Source: an uncultured Acetatifactor sp.
GTDB taxonomy: Bacteria; Bacillota; Clostridia; Lachnospirales; Lachnospiraceae
DNA: 64,000 bases
Direction of reading: 5' to 3'
Assembly (NCBI GenBank): GCA_910584865.1
Contig: CAJUCE010000020.1
Span: 34,575 to 98,574, forward strand
The notes beneath the pieces are model-generated. The model was given only the letters and a program-made list of their open reading frames with translations, had not been told where the DNA came from and did no database searches. Both the position numbers and the translations under genes were made by a program. Below, one piece after another: positions 45,312-55,127 of this stretch (positions within the stretch are counted from its first letter, which is position 1; each line of letters opens with the position of its first letter).

Positions 45312-46931
45312 CTATGCGCTCTTTGCCGCCTTCGCCTTGATGCGTGCAACCTCTTCCTGAATCTCCGCCATCTTCTCCTTAGTCAAAGGATAGAACTTCA
45401 TTGCCACCACATTCAGGATCCAGCCGACAGCAGGCATCCCCAGGAAACAGATAATGGTGCAGACCAGCACTCCCGTAGTGTAAGGATCCTCCTGGGTAGG
45501 CAGAGTACTGGTATAACCGATCACCGCATAGATTGCGGCAACGATGGTGGTTGCCAGGGAAGAAATCAGCTTGTCAACAAAGGAGAACAACGTGCCCATC
45601 AGGCCCGGAACGTAACGACCGGAACGGTAAACCTCATAGTCGGCGCAGTCCGCCGTCATGGGGATAACGATATTGCCGGACAGGGATGAGAATCCCTTCA
45701 TCAGGATATACACCAGAATATACGCCAGACCGAACAGGCTCCAGTTCGCCCCTCTGAACAGATTCCCATAGGTCTCCGGCTTCGTCAGGGAGAACGTAGG
45801 CCATGCGGCTCCCGCACCGTTGGCGAAGCAGATCAGAAGCCCCAGAACCACCGCCGTAGCCAATGCGCCGTAAGTACCTACCACCAGACATTTCTTCTGG
45901 CCCATCTTGCGGGCGATCTTGCCGATGCCGAAGATGCCGATCAGGGCAATGGGGATGGATGTAATAGCCGATACGGAACCGTTCAGGGCAAAATTGCCGA
46001 AGATGATGCCGTAGAGAGCCATGGTCACCGCCGAATTGGAGGTACAACTCATGGCCAGCTTATCGGAGGATGCAGCCACCACAAGCATCTGGATGCCGCG
46101 GTTATGGGCCAGCACATCCGCGTAGTCGCGGAAAGAAATCTTCTCCGCTTTACCGGTACCGAAGTACTTCACATTATCCTTGCGGGACAGGCCGATGATG
46201 GCACAGACCGCGAACACAGCCGCAAGAGCGCCTACCACCAGCTGTGCAAAACACCACAGCTCCGGATTGTAGAAGCCGGACAGGGTCTGGACGCCGTCTG
46301 CTTCCGTGATGACATTGGCAAGATTGGGACTCTTCTCCACAAGCGCCGCAATCTTGTCAGCCGCCGTAGCACTGGACAGGGTGAACTTCGGCAGCAGCGT
46401 ACTGGACAGGAATACCGGCCAGAACAGGCTCATCAGCAAGATATTGTACACAGAGTCGAACATGGAGAAAATAGGCCTCTGCTCCGGGTCATTGGTCAGA
46501 CAGGTCTGGGCCGACTTGGTGACCACGCACTGGCAGGTATAGCCCACTATGTACACCATATAGATCAGGATGAACGCAATAAATCGCCCTCCGGAGGGAA
46601 TCAGGGGGATGAAGCGGAACATGCAGAACGTCATCCCGAACAGGATTACCTGACCTGCCACAATGAACGGCCTGTTCTTGCCGAATTTCGTGTTGGTATT
46701 GTCCACCACCATGCCCACGAAAGGATCCGTGACGCCGTCCCATATCCTCATGATCGTAACGATGGAGCCGGCCAGCACGGCCCCCACCCCCACGATACCT
46801 ACCAGAAAGTAGGATATCGAGCCCACTAGCATCATGTACGCGTTGGTGGAGGTGTTGTTCAGCGCATAAAACGCGATTTCCCACAATTTCGCGCGATGCA
46901 CGCCTTTTTCTTCCAATGGTTTACTTGCCAT
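45312..46931 (-). CDS. GPH-family sugar transporter (glycoside/pentoside/hexuronide:cation symporter)
   Basis: The 539-residue protein has about 12 membrane helices and the GPH signature RIWDGVTDPFVGMVVDNTNTKFGKNRPFIV (about residues 62-91), where the Asp pair binds cation and sugar. It is longer than MelB or UidB because of a loop at about 180-225. In this context it most likely imports a glucuronide or short oligosaccharide. AAAGGAG precedes the ATG. It is the first gene of the operon, divergent from the AraC regulator. Confidence 0.92.
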   Translation of the reverse strand: MASKPLEEKGVHRAKLWEIAFYALNNTSTNAYMMLVGSISYFLVGIVGVGAVLAGSIVTIMRIWDGVTDPFVGMVVDNTNTKFGKNRPFIVAGQVILFGMTFCMFRFIPLIPSGGRFIAFILIYMVYIVGYTCQCVVTKSAQTCLTNDPEQRPIFSMFDSVYNILLMSLFWPVFLSSTLLPKFTLSSATAADKIAALVEKSPNLANVITEADGVQTLSGFYNPELWCFAQLVVGALAAVFAVCAIIGLSRKDNVKYFGTGKAEKISFRDYADVLAHNRGIQMLVVAASSDKLAMSCTSNSAVTMALYGIIFGNFALNGSVSAITSIPIALIGIFGIGKIARKMGQKKCLVVGTYGALATAVVLGLLICFANGAGAAWPTFSLTKPETYGNLFRGANWSLFGLAYILVYILMKGFSSLSGNIVIPMTADCADYEVYRSGRYVPGLMGTLFSFVDKLISSLATTIVAAIYAVIGYTSTLPTQEDPYTTGVLVCTIICFLGMPAVGWILNVVAMKFYPLTKEKMAEIQEEVARIKAKAAKSA

Positions 46932-47279
46932 AACTTATTTTCTCCTTTCATCCTTTTACAGAATGCGCGCCATTTTGTTACTATCTATTTTACAGTCAAT
47001 ATTTACTTTTTGAAAAGTGAAAATTTTGAGGTTTTTATGGATTTTTTTATGGTTATTTATTTTTTGGTTATTCTTTTTATTAATATTTTTCATTTTCCAT
47101 TGTTTAATAGTAATTTTTTTGTCAGTTTTCGACGATACAGGCACTATCCTCATATGATAAATATTATCGGCACAAAATATGTTTCCTGACAAAAATCCAT
47201 TGATTTTCATACCATAATGCTATAAGATGAAAGAAAAAGCGCCTCCGGGAAAGGAGTGCTCTAGACAGGAATCATTTTT
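46932..47279. other. AT-rich divergent control region of the hexuronide locus
   Basis: This 348-base gap between divergent genes is very AT-rich at 46975-47140. It contains a GATAA-ATA-TTATC palindrome (47156-47168) and T-tracts suggestive of bent DNA. Promoter hexamers on either strand are poor, consistent with activator dependence. A minus-strand frame across it is composed of Lys and Asn codons and is not credible as a gene. Confidence 0.5.
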
Positions 47280-48758
47280 ATGGAAAATACAGTATTCGAT
47301 TTTATCCGGGAGCTTCTGTCTTCAGGAGGCATCCCCTATCATTATGTCACACTTCCCTGCCAGGATTGGGACTGGATGGATCTGGGACTGCGCAGCAGGC
47401 TTCTTGGATTGGAAGGACAGTCCCTGAATATGAATCGGTATTTTGAAAATCTGGAAGACTATACCCTGTACCACTATATGGATTTTTTCCAATGCAATTA
47501 TTCGGTGTTCAGCCTGCCGGGAGATAACCGTTCCATGGAGGAATCTTATTTCATGAAAGAGATTGGTTCCTCAGAAGATGACTGTTCCATGGAGGCAAAT
47601 CTCCACATGGGAGAATACCTTTCTGCAAATAGCGGTACCCCCGTTTCGGATTCCCCGGCTGCGGATCCGGTTTCGGCAGAGCATTTCCCTGACAAAGCTG
47701 ATAATTCTGCCGGGGCAGGAACTTCTGTCAGGCAATTTCTGGTAATCGGGCCTGTGCTGTTTGAGGCCTTCCATGGGGAGCGCTACGAAAGTCTGTTCCA
47801 AAGCCTGGACATGCCCCCCCGCCTTAAAGACCCCCTGCGCAGCCACTATCAGAACATACCGGTGATCGGTTCTTCCTCCTATTATGAAAATCTGATGTGT
47901 GTGTTCGCCCGTTTTCTTTTCCGAAAAAAACCATTCCGGATCGTTTTTGGAAGCGAAGGGGATCTGGAGAATCTGCGCCTCCACTACAGCGGGATCTCCC
48001 GGGTGCCGGAACAACCCTTTCTGAATGTCCAGTATATCGAGAAACGCTACGATGCCGAGAACCTGATCTTCAATGCCATTGGACACGCCAATGAGGCCCA
48101 GGCCATAGAAGGCCTCCGTAAGCTGATAGACGCCGGGATCCCTCCCAGGCTGTCCAACAATCTTCGGGATAAAAAGGACCTCACCATCACGCTCAATACT
48201 CTGATGCGAAAAGCGGCGGAACTGGCCGGAGTACATCCCATCCATATCGACAGCTTTTCCAATCGGAGCATCCAGCAGATCGAGCAGCTGGCCAGTATTG
48301 AACAATGCCGGGCCCTCCAGCGCAAGCTTGCACTGGGCTATTGCCGCCTGGTCAAAAAATACAGCCTCAAGGGTTATTCCCTGCCTATCCAAAAGGCAGT
48401 CACCTATGTCACCACCGACCTGAGTGCGGATTTAAGCCTGAAGGCCCTGGCCAAGCGGCTCAATGTGACCTCCAGCTACCTCTCCTCTCTGTTCCGCAAG
48501 GAGATGGGCATGACACTGACGGATTATGTGAACCAGCAGCGCATCGCCCATGCCCAATATCTGCTGCTCAACACTAGTGTGCCGATTAAGGCCATTGCGC
48601 AGCAATGCGGCATTGCCGACCTGAACTATTTCGTCCGTATGTTCAAGCGGGCCGCCGGAGTCACGCCCAAGGTCTACCGGGATACCGCTCTCAACAGCCA
48701 GCAGTTGGGAATCATCCTCGGTTATCAGGAAAATGACCGGAACACTTCAGAAAAATAG
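47280..48758 (+). CDS. AraC-family transcriptional regulator
   Basis: The 492-residue protein has a C-terminal AraC DNA-binding domain (about residues 370-470). Its first helix-turn-helix is LSLKALAKRLNVTSSYLSSLFRKE; the second is IKAIAQQCGIADLNYFVRMFKRAAGVTP. The N-terminal 350 residues have no recognised ligand domain. Its position back-to-back with the transporter gene suggests that it activates the hexuronide operon in response to an imported sugar. AGGA lies 11 bases before the ATG. Confidence 0.9.
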   Translation: MENTVFDFIRELLSSGGIPYHYVTLPCQDWDWMDLGLRSRLLGLEGQSLNMNRYFENLEDYTLYHYMDFFQCNYSVFSLPGDNRSMEESYFMKEIGSSEDDCSMEANLHMGEYLSANSGTPVSDSPAADPVSAEHFPDKADNSAGAGTSVRQFLVIGPVLFEAFHGERYESLFQSLDMPPRLKDPLRSHYQNIPVIGSSSYYENLMCVFARFLFRKKPFRIVFGSEGDLENLRLHYSGISRVPEQPFLNVQYIEKRYDAENLIFNAIGHANEAQAIEGLRKLIDAGIPPRLSNNLRDKKDLTITLNTLMRKAAELAGVHPIHIDSFSNRSIQQIEQLASIEQCRALQRKLALGYCRLVKKYSLKGYSLPIQKAVTYVTTDLSADLSLKALAKRLNVTSSYLSSLFRKEMGMTLTDYVNQQRIAHAQYLLLNTSVPIKAIAQQCGIADLNYFVRMFKRAAGVTPKVYRDTALNSQQLGIILGYQENDRNTSEK

Positions 48759-48964
48759 CTTTTGCCGATTACCTTAAAATTATGCTGAAAAACCATAATA
48801 TCTTCTCTGGCTGTTTTTCAACATTTCCCTTAAACTGGAAATAGTTATCAGATATTTTAGGAATACAGATTCCCGGTGACGCATTCCTTTCGCGGCCGGA
48901 AATTCTCTGCCCATGTCCGGGTGCCGGGCAGGGCAGATGCGGAACTAATAAAAGGAGGGACAAA

Positions 48965-49819
48965 ATGGCAAACAATCTCACAGATTACCAAAAACAAAAG
49001 GACTTTCTCGTCTGCGTAGACAGCGACGGCTGCGCCATGGACACCATGGATGTGAAGCACATACGGTGCTTCGGTCCCTGTATGGTGACAGAATGGAAAC
49101 TGGAACAATGGCGTGAAGAAATTCTGACCCGCTGGAATGAAATCAATCTCTACACCATGACTCGTGGAATCAACCGCTTTAAAGGATTGTCCATGTCTCT
49201 GAAAGAAATCGATGGAAAATATCAAAAAATCGATGACCTGGATACCTTGACGGAATGGGTGGAACACAGCCCCGAGCTGTCAAATGATGCCGTCAAACGC
49301 GCCATCGTACAAAATCCTGACAGTCCCATTCTGAAAAAGGCCTTAAATTGGAGCCTTGCGGTCAACGAGTCCATCAACCAGCTTCCTGAATCCGAAAAGC
49401 TCCCTTTCCAAGGTGTGAAGGAGGCATTGGCCTATGCACATCGGTATGCGGACGTAGCGATAGTGTCCAGTGCCAATCTGGGAGCCGTATTGGATGAGTG
49501 GAAGCTTTACGGACTATTGGAGCACACTGATATCGTCCTGGCCCAGGATGCCGGCAGCAAGGCTTTCTGTATCGGAGAATTGTTGAAAAAAGGCTATACG
49601 CCGGATCATGTGCTCATGTGCGGCGACGCTCCCGGGGACCAGGATGCTGCCCGTAAAAACGACGTATTCTACTATCCTATCCTGGTAAAGCATGAGAAGG
49701 AAAGCTGGGAGGAATTTTGCTCTGAAGGGCTGACCCATCTGCTGGACGGCACCTACGGCGGAGACTATCAGGAGAAAAAGACCGCGGCATTCCTGAATAA
49801 CCTGGGCGGAAGCCTCTGA
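48965..49819 (+). CDS. HAD-family hydrolase
   Basis: The 284-residue protein has HAD motifs VCVDSDGCAMDTMD (about residues 16-29), VSSANLGA (motif II), SKAFCIGELLKKG and MCGDAPGDQDAARKN (motif IV), with a large cap between motifs I and II (about 40-150). The second acid after DSDG is consistent with phosphatase or beta-phosphoglucomutase-like activity. It lies about 200 bases after the AraC gene and may belong to the sugar locus. AGGAGGG precedes the ATG. Confidence 0.85.
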   Translation: MANNLTDYQKQKDFLVCVDSDGCAMDTMDVKHIRCFGPCMVTEWKLEQWREEILTRWNEINLYTMTRGINRFKGLSMSLKEIDGKYQKIDDLDTLTEWVEHSPELSNDAVKRAIVQNPDSPILKKALNWSLAVNESINQLPESEKLPFQGVKEALAYAHRYADVAIVSSANLGAVLDEWKLYGLLEHTDIVLAQDAGSKAFCIGELLKKGYTPDHVLMCGDAPGDQDAARKNDVFYYPILVKHEKESWEEFCSEGLTHLLDGTYGGDYQEKKTAAFLNNLGGSL

Positions 49820-49880
49820 TATGGTCTCCCCCTTCGTTTTATCAGAAAATGTGCAATATTGATTTACGATTTCTTATTAT

Positions 49881-49939
49881 AGGACAGCCGGTTCGTGCAG
49901 GCATATTTATATAAATGCCATCCATTTCCCGGCTGCCCT
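49881..49939 (-). terminator. Nested inverted repeat downstream of purL
   Basis: AGGACAGCCGG (49881-49891) pairs with CCGGCTGCCCT (49929-49939) with one mismatch, enclosing GGCAT/ATGCC (49900-49904, 49915-49919). It lies 24 bases after the purL stop. No clear T-run, so termination or mRNA end protection are both possible. Confidence 0.4.
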
Positions 49940-49962
49940 GCATTTGTCATAACAGCTCTGAA

Positions 49963-52900
49963 CTATCTGAAATATTCCACACCCGACTCGAAAATCCGGA
50001 TATCCTGTTCCCCATAGATATTCATGGCCACAGATGCGCCGCGCCTCTCGGAATGGGCCATCTTGCCAAGGCACCTTCCGTCAGGAGAAGTAATTCCCTC
50101 GATGGCGCTGTAGGAACCGTTGATATTGTACTCTTCATCCATGGACACATTGCCCTCCTGATCGCAATACCTGGTTGCCACCTGGCCGTTTGCAAACAGT
50201 CTGTTGATCCATTCCTTCGGCGCCACAAAACGTCCTTCTCCGTGAGAAGCCGGATTGCAATAGACGCCTCCTAAAGCAGCCTTCTGCAGCCAGGGAGACT
50301 TGTTGGAGACCACCTTGATATACGCCATCTTGGAAATATGTCTGTTGATGGTATTGAATGTCAAAGTAGGTGAATCTTCCTTCTGTCCCACAATCTCTCC
50401 ATGGGGCACCAGTCCCAGCTTCACCAGCGCCTGGAATCCGTTACAGATCCCCAACGCCAGGCCGTCTCTCTCCTTCAGAAGCTTCGTGACAGCCTCCGCC
50501 ATCCTGGCATTCCGGAAAGCCGTAGCAAAGAATTTCGCGCTTCCGTCCGGTTCATCGCCTGCGGAAAAACCGCCGGGAAACATGATAATCTGCGCCTGCC
50601 CAATAGCCTTCTCGAATTCCGCCACCGATTCACGGATGTCTATTGCGCTTAAATTGCGGAACACCTTTGTAACCACATCCGCCCCTGCACGTTCAAAAGC
50701 CCTGGCAGAGTCATACTCGCAGTTGGTTCCGGGAAATACCGGAATAAACACTGTGGGCCTGGCCACTTTATGCTTACATACATATACATGCTCCGTCCTG
50801 TTTAGGCTGTCCGCAAGAGGAGTCTTCTCTGCGGAAGCTTTGGTGGCGTATACCTTCTCCAGCCGGGAAGTCCATGCCTCGAGAGCCTCCTCCAGGGGGA
50901 TCCGCACATCGCCCCAGACAAGGGCCGCCTCTTCGGTAACCATACCGACTACCTTTCCATCCAGCTCCATTTCTTCCAGCAGCGCAAGCCCCTCCGCCGG
51001 AATCTCCGCCAGAATATCGCCCAGTCCGTTCCCGAACAAATCGCTTTCCGTGACCTCATCCGACAGCTTTACACCCAGGTGATTGCCGAACGCCATCTTG
51101 GCCAGGGCAGCAGCCATTCCCTTCGCATCCAGGGCATAGGCCGATACTATGCTGCCGTTTGCGGTAAGCTTATGAATTCCGTCATAAAGCCCGGCCACCG
51201 CATCATATACAGGAATATCAAATTCATCCTTCTCTATGGCAAACCGCACCAGCCTGTTCCCTGCAGCCTTCAGCTGCGGTGTCACAATCTCTTTGCTCTT
51301 TGCAATATTCACTGCAAAGGATACCAATGTAGGCGGCACATCGATCTCATTGAAAGTTCCCGACATACTGTCTTTCCCGCCGATGGACGGCAGACCGAAT
51401 CCCATCTGTGCGTCATATGCCCCCAGCAGCGCCGCAAAAGGCTGGCTCCAGCGGGAAGCATCGGAGGTCATCCGCCTGAAATATTCCTGGAACGTAAACC
51501 GGATCGTCGAATAATCTCCGCCGCAGGCCACGATCTTGGCCATGGATTCCACCACCGCATATACCGCGCCGTGATAAGGACTCCAGGAGGAGAGATAGGG
51601 ATCGAAGCCATAGCTCATCATGGTGACAGTGTCCGTCTTTCCCTTCAGAACGGGGAGCTTTGCCACCATAGTCTGGATCTCCGTCAGCTGATACTTTCCT
51701 CCGTATGGCATAAGCACGCTTCCCGCCCCGATAGAGGAATCGAACATTTCTACCAGACCCTTCTGAGAACATACGTTCAAATCGTTCAGAAGCGCCAGCC
51801 ATGCGCCCCTGCCGTCTCCCTCCTGCAATTTATCCCCCACCTTGGACACAGCCCACTTTTGGAAATAATTCTCCTTTTCGTCAGGGATGTCTACCTTTAC
51901 TTTTGTTTCCTGATGTGCTCCGTTGGTATCCAGAAATGCGCGCTTCAAATCCACGATCCGCCTGCCTCTCCAATTCAGCACCAGCCTGGGCTCCTCAGTG
52001 ACCACAGCCACTTCCACCGCTTCCAGATTCTCCTGTGCCGCATAATCCAGAAAAGCTTTCACATCCTTTGGATCGATTACCACTGCCATACGCTCCTGGG
52101 ATTCGGATATGGCCAGTTCCGTGCCGTCCAGACCGGCGTATTTCTTCGGCACTTTATCCAGATCCACACTCAGGCCGTCCGCCAGCTCTCCGATGGCCAC
52201 CGAAACGCCTCCTGCGCCGAAATCGTTACATTTTTTGATCAGACGGCAGACTTCCTCCCGCCGGAACAATCTCTGAATCTTCCGTTCGGTAGGCGCATTC
52301 CCTTTCTGCACTTCCGCACCGCAGGTCTCGATAGACTGTTCCGTATGTACCTTGGAAGAACCTGTGGCGCCTCCGCAGCCGTCCCGCCCGGTGCGTCCGC
52401 CGAGCAAAATGATGATGTCGCCGGGATCCGAAGTTCCCCTGACCACATTCTTTCTGGGAGCGGCTCCCATAACCGCGCCGATTTCCATTCTCTTTGCCAC
52501 ATAATCGGGATGATAGATTTCTTTCACAAAACCGGTTGCCAGACCGATCTGATTCCCATAGGAGGAATATCCCCCCGCCGCCCCACGCACAAGCTTTTTC
52601 TGCGGAAGCTTTCCCTTCAAAGTATCTGCCACAGGCACTGTGGGATCTGCCGCACCCGTGACGCGCATCGCCTGGTATACATAACCTCTTCCGGAAAGAG
52701 GATCCCTGATCGCGCCGCCCAGACAGGTAGCGGCTCCGCCGAAAGGCTCTATCTCCGTAGGATGATTATGGGTCTCATTCTTGAAGAAAACCAGCCATTC
52801 CTCGGTTTCCTTTCTGTCTCCGTAATCCATCTCCACCGGCACCACCACGGAACAGGCGTTAATTTCATCGGATTCCTCCATGTCCTCCAGCCTGCCTTCT

Positions 52901-53760
52901 TTTTTCAGTTTCCGCATTGCCATCAGCGCCAAATCCATCAGACAGATAAATTTATCCTTCCGGTCCCCGAAGATCTCTTCCCTTGTATCCAGATAACTGC
53001 GATAAGTAGTCTCTAAGGGAGAACGATAATACCCCTCTCCAAACTCCACATCCGTCAGTTCCGTGGAAAAGGTGGTATGCCGGCAATGATCCGACCAATA
53101 GGTATCCAATACACGGATTTCCGTCATGGTAGGATTACGTTTTTCATCTTCTCTGAAATAATTCCTGATATGCAGAAAGTCCCTAAAGGTCATAGCCAGG
53201 GAAAGGGAATCATACAGCTCCTGCAGCCTGGCCTCTTCCATCTGGACAAAGCCGTCCAGCACAGCCACATCCGCCGGCTCTTCAAATGCAGTGATCAGCG
53301 TATCCGGTTTCACGCTGCCGGTCTCTCTGGAATCCACCGGATTGATACAATAAGACTTAATTCTGGCAAAGGCCTCCTCCGTGATATCCCCCAGAATCAG
53401 ATAGGTAACCGCCGTCCGAATCACCGGCTCCTCATCCTCCTTCAGGAAACGAATACACTGTACCGCGGAATCCGCCCTCTGATCAAATTGACCCGGCAGG
53501 TATTCTACAGAAAATACTCTGGCCCCTTTGGGTACCTCTATTTCCTCACGGTACAAATCATCCACCGGAGGCTCCGAAAATACGGTGCTGCAGGCTGTCT
53601 CGAAAACATCCTGCGAAATATTCTCCACATCATACCGGATAAATATCCTTACACCTTCCGTATGGATCCCGAGAAAGCTGTCGATCTCCTCATACAATTC
53701 CTTTGCTTTTACTGCAAAAGGTTTCCTCTTCTCCACATAGATCCGTCTAACGTTTCCCAT
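49963..53760 (-). CDS. purL: Phosphoribosylformylglycinamidine synthase, single-chain
   Basis: The 1265-residue enzyme converts FGAR to FGAM in purine synthesis. It combines the PurS-like N terminus, linker and ATP-binding PurL halves (TYWSDHCRHTTF, FKNETHNHPTEIEPFGGAATCLGG, GGKDSMSGTF) with a C-terminal glutaminase (FPGGFSAGDEPDGSAKF, catalytic Cys in LGICNGFQAL, then the His and Glu triad). This is the clostridial single-polypeptide form rather than separate PurS, PurL and PurQ. GGAGG lies four bases before the ATG. No purine riboswitch is visible in the 94-base gap to tetR. Confidence 0.96.
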   Translation of the reverse strand: MGNVRRIYVEKRKPFAVKAKELYEEIDSFLGIHTEGVRIFIRYDVENISQDVFETACSTVFSEPPVDDLYREEIEVPKGARVFSVEYLPGQFDQRADSAVQCIRFLKEDEEPVIRTAVTYLILGDITEEAFARIKSYCINPVDSRETGSVKPDTLITAFEEPADVAVLDGFVQMEEARLQELYDSLSLAMTFRDFLHIRNYFREDEKRNPTMTEIRVLDTYWSDHCRHTTFSTELTDVEFGEGYYRSPLETTYRSYLDTREEIFGDRKDKFICLMDLALMAMRKLKKEGRLEDMEESDEINACSVVVPVEMDYGDRKETEEWLVFFKNETHNHPTEIEPFGGAATCLGGAIRDPLSGRGYVYQAMRVTGAADPTVPVADTLKGKLPQKKLVRGAAGGYSSYGNQIGLATGFVKEIYHPDYVAKRMEIGAVMGAAPRKNVVRGTSDPGDIIILLGGRTGRDGCGGATGSSKVHTEQSIETCGAEVQKGNAPTERKIQRLFRREEVCRLIKKCNDFGAGGVSVAIGELADGLSVDLDKVPKKYAGLDGTELAISESQERMAVVIDPKDVKAFLDYAAQENLEAVEVAVVTEEPRLVLNWRGRRIVDLKRAFLDTNGAHQETKVKVDIPDEKENYFQKWAVSKVGDKLQEGDGRGAWLALLNDLNVCSQKGLVEMFDSSIGAGSVLMPYGGKYQLTEIQTMVAKLPVLKGKTDTVTMMSYGFDPYLSSWSPYHGAVYAVVESMAKIVACGGDYSTIRFTFQEYFRRMTSDASRWSQPFAALLGAYDAQMGFGLPSIGGKDSMSGTFNEIDVPPTLVSFAVNIAKSKEIVTPQLKAAGNRLVRFAIEKDEFDIPVYDAVAGLYDGIHKLTANGSIVSAYALDAKGMAAALAKMAFGNHLGVKLSDEVTESDLFGNGLGDILAEIPAEGLALLEEMELDGKVVGMVTEEAALVWGDVRIPLEEALEAWTSRLEKVYATKASAEKTPLADSLNRTEHVYVCKHKVARPTVFIPVFPGTNCEYDSARAFERAGADVVTKVFRNLSAIDIRESVAEFEKAIGQAQIIMFPGGFSAGDEPDGSAKFFATAFRNARMAEAVTKLLKERDGLALGICNGFQALVKLGLVPHGEIVGQKEDSPTLTFNTINRHISKMAYIKVVSNKSPWLQKAALGGVYCNPASHGEGRFVAPKEWINRLFANGQVATRYCDQEGNVSMDEEYNINGSYSAIEGITSPDGRCLGKMAHSERRGASVAMNIYGEQDIRIFESGVEYFR

Positions 53761-53854
53761 ATACCCTCCATTTCACTCTGACCCTTTCACGCTCCTTGCA
53801 GAACGCTTCGGCCAGGATTTTTATCTTATCCCTGTCTTCCGGCATGCCGCACTC

Positions 53855-54457
53855 TCATCCCGGCAGGATATCTTCCTCTTCCACACCCAGCATTTTCAAT
53901 ATAAAATGGATCTCCCGATCCACTGCCTCCGCCGTAATACCGATGGTCTGGGCGGAAATCTTCAGCCCTTCCAGCACAAACATAATATTTCTGGCCATAC
54001 CCCGGCAGTCCTCACAGCAAAACTCCCCGTTCTCCACACCGGTCTCAATCAGTTTCTCTATGATCCGCACCGCAGAATCAAACTGCCGCTTCAGCAAATT
54101 GCCCTTCCTCACAGGCTGTGTCTGAAAGTAAAATTCATAGATAGCCTGCGTCAGCGTATCCTCTCTCCGAAGCAGCTCTTTCTTCTGTTCACGCAGAAAG
54201 AGGATCAATATATCCGCCGCCGTAGCGTCGTCCGCAATACTGTCGGAAAACACATCGTCCGCCTCTTCGCTTTCCATCTTCATAACCTCCAGAAAAATCT
54301 GGCCGGTACTTTCAAAATACAGATAGAGACCGCCCCGGCTGATCTCACAGGCTTCCACGATATCCTTCATGGTCACCTTCTTGAAGCCTTTATCCACAAA
54401 AACTTTTCTGGCTGTCTCTAAAATAAATCTCTTCTTCTGTATCGATTTCTCTCCCAT
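53855..54457 (-). CDS. TetR-family transcriptional regulator
   Basis: The 200-residue protein has the TetR helix-turn-helix in residues 8-54 (RFILETARKVFVDKGFKKVTMKDIVEACEISRGGLYLYF). The C-terminal ligand domain is helical and not assignable. GGAGGGG lies four bases before the ATG. It overlaps no neighbour but lies 22 bases after an unknown gene and 94 bases before purL, so all three may share a transcript. Its target is unknown. Confidence 0.9.
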   Translation of the reverse strand: MGEKSIQKKRFILETARKVFVDKGFKKVTMKDIVEACEISRGGLYLYFESTGQIFLEVMKMESEEADDVFSDSIADDATAADILILFLREQKKELLRREDTLTQAIYEFYFQTQPVRKGNLLKRQFDSAVRIIEKLIETGVENGEFCCEDCRGMARNIMFVLEGLKISAQTIGITAEAVDREIHFILKMLGVEEEDILPG

Positions 54458-54479
54458 CCTGCCCCTCCAAGCAATCCCC

Positions 54480-54947
54480 TCATTTCTTTGTTTTATCCCA
54501 GTACTCTACGATCCTGCGCATCTGTTTCAGCACCAGAATAAAAATATTCTCCTCTACGGCCTCTCCCCACAGAGTAGCCTTTGTCCTTCCCCCCAATACA
54601 TACCTGGACAAAATCCCCCTGAGAATATCCCACTCCTTAAGCTGCGCCGAAGCAATCACTCTCCGCTCATCCTCATGGGTCTTAATCCTGTTGCGGGAAT
54701 ATACATAATCGTAATTCCGATCCATCAAAGCCGAATCGGAAGCTTCCTTCACAAATTCCAGCAGCGTGGCATCATATACGGGAAACGTGATGGAATTGCG
54801 GTCAATTCCCTGTCCCCGGTAATTCCGGCTGGCCGCTTTCCCCGCATTGCGTTCCATCCACGGCAGATATTTCAAAAGAGGCTCCAGCATCTGCCGGTAT
54901 TCCTGTACAATTTGTTGTCGATCCAGTTTCTCGTCCATATACAGCAT
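54480..54947 (-). CDS. Conserved protein of unknown function
   Basis: This 155-residue soluble protein is rich in charged residues and predicted mainly helical. Visible stretches include EYRQMLEPLLKYLPWMERNAG (about residues 16-36) and SITFPVYDATLLEFVKEA (about 52-69), the latter beta then helix. I do not recognise the family. AAAGGA lies close to the first ATG; a second ATG three codons later is possible. It directly precedes the TetR gene on the same strand. Confidence 0.65.
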   Translation of the reverse strand: MLYMDEKLDRQQIVQEYRQMLEPLLKYLPWMERNAGKAASRNYRGQGIDRNSITFPVYDATLLEFVKEASDSALMDRNYDYVYSRNRIKTHEDERRVIASAQLKEWDILRGILSRYVLGGRTKATLWGEAVEENIFILVLKQMRRIVEYWDKTKK

Positions 54948-55092
54948 CCCATCCTTTGACCAGTACTCTCTTTAACAAAAAATGACACATATGTAATTTA
55001 TTTTAACATAATTTTTCAAAATGTACAGCAAAAGAAAAAACAAATGCTATAAAAATTTGCAAAATTTTTTTGTCGAAAAATGAAAAAAACTA

Positions 55093-55121
55093 TTGACAAC
55101 TCATACCCTCCTGGATATAAT
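55093..55121 (+). promoter_or_regulatory. Perfect consensus SigA promoter
   Basis: TTGACA (55093-55098), a 17-base spacer and TATAAT (55116-55121) match the consensus exactly. There is no protein gene on the plus strand behind it. Confidence 0.8.
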
Positions 55122-55127
55122 ATAAAT

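Noticed and set aside
46956..47210. 84-codon minus frame in the AT-rich region
   Set aside because: It is mostly Lys and Asn codons from AT-rich DNA and lacks a ribosome binding site.
51079..53016. 645-codon plus-strand open frame inside purL
   Set aside because: It is antisense to conserved PurL motifs and has no supporting start site.
53761..53854. Purine riboswitch upstream of purL
   Set aside because: The 94-base gap lacks the conserved aptamer core and stems.
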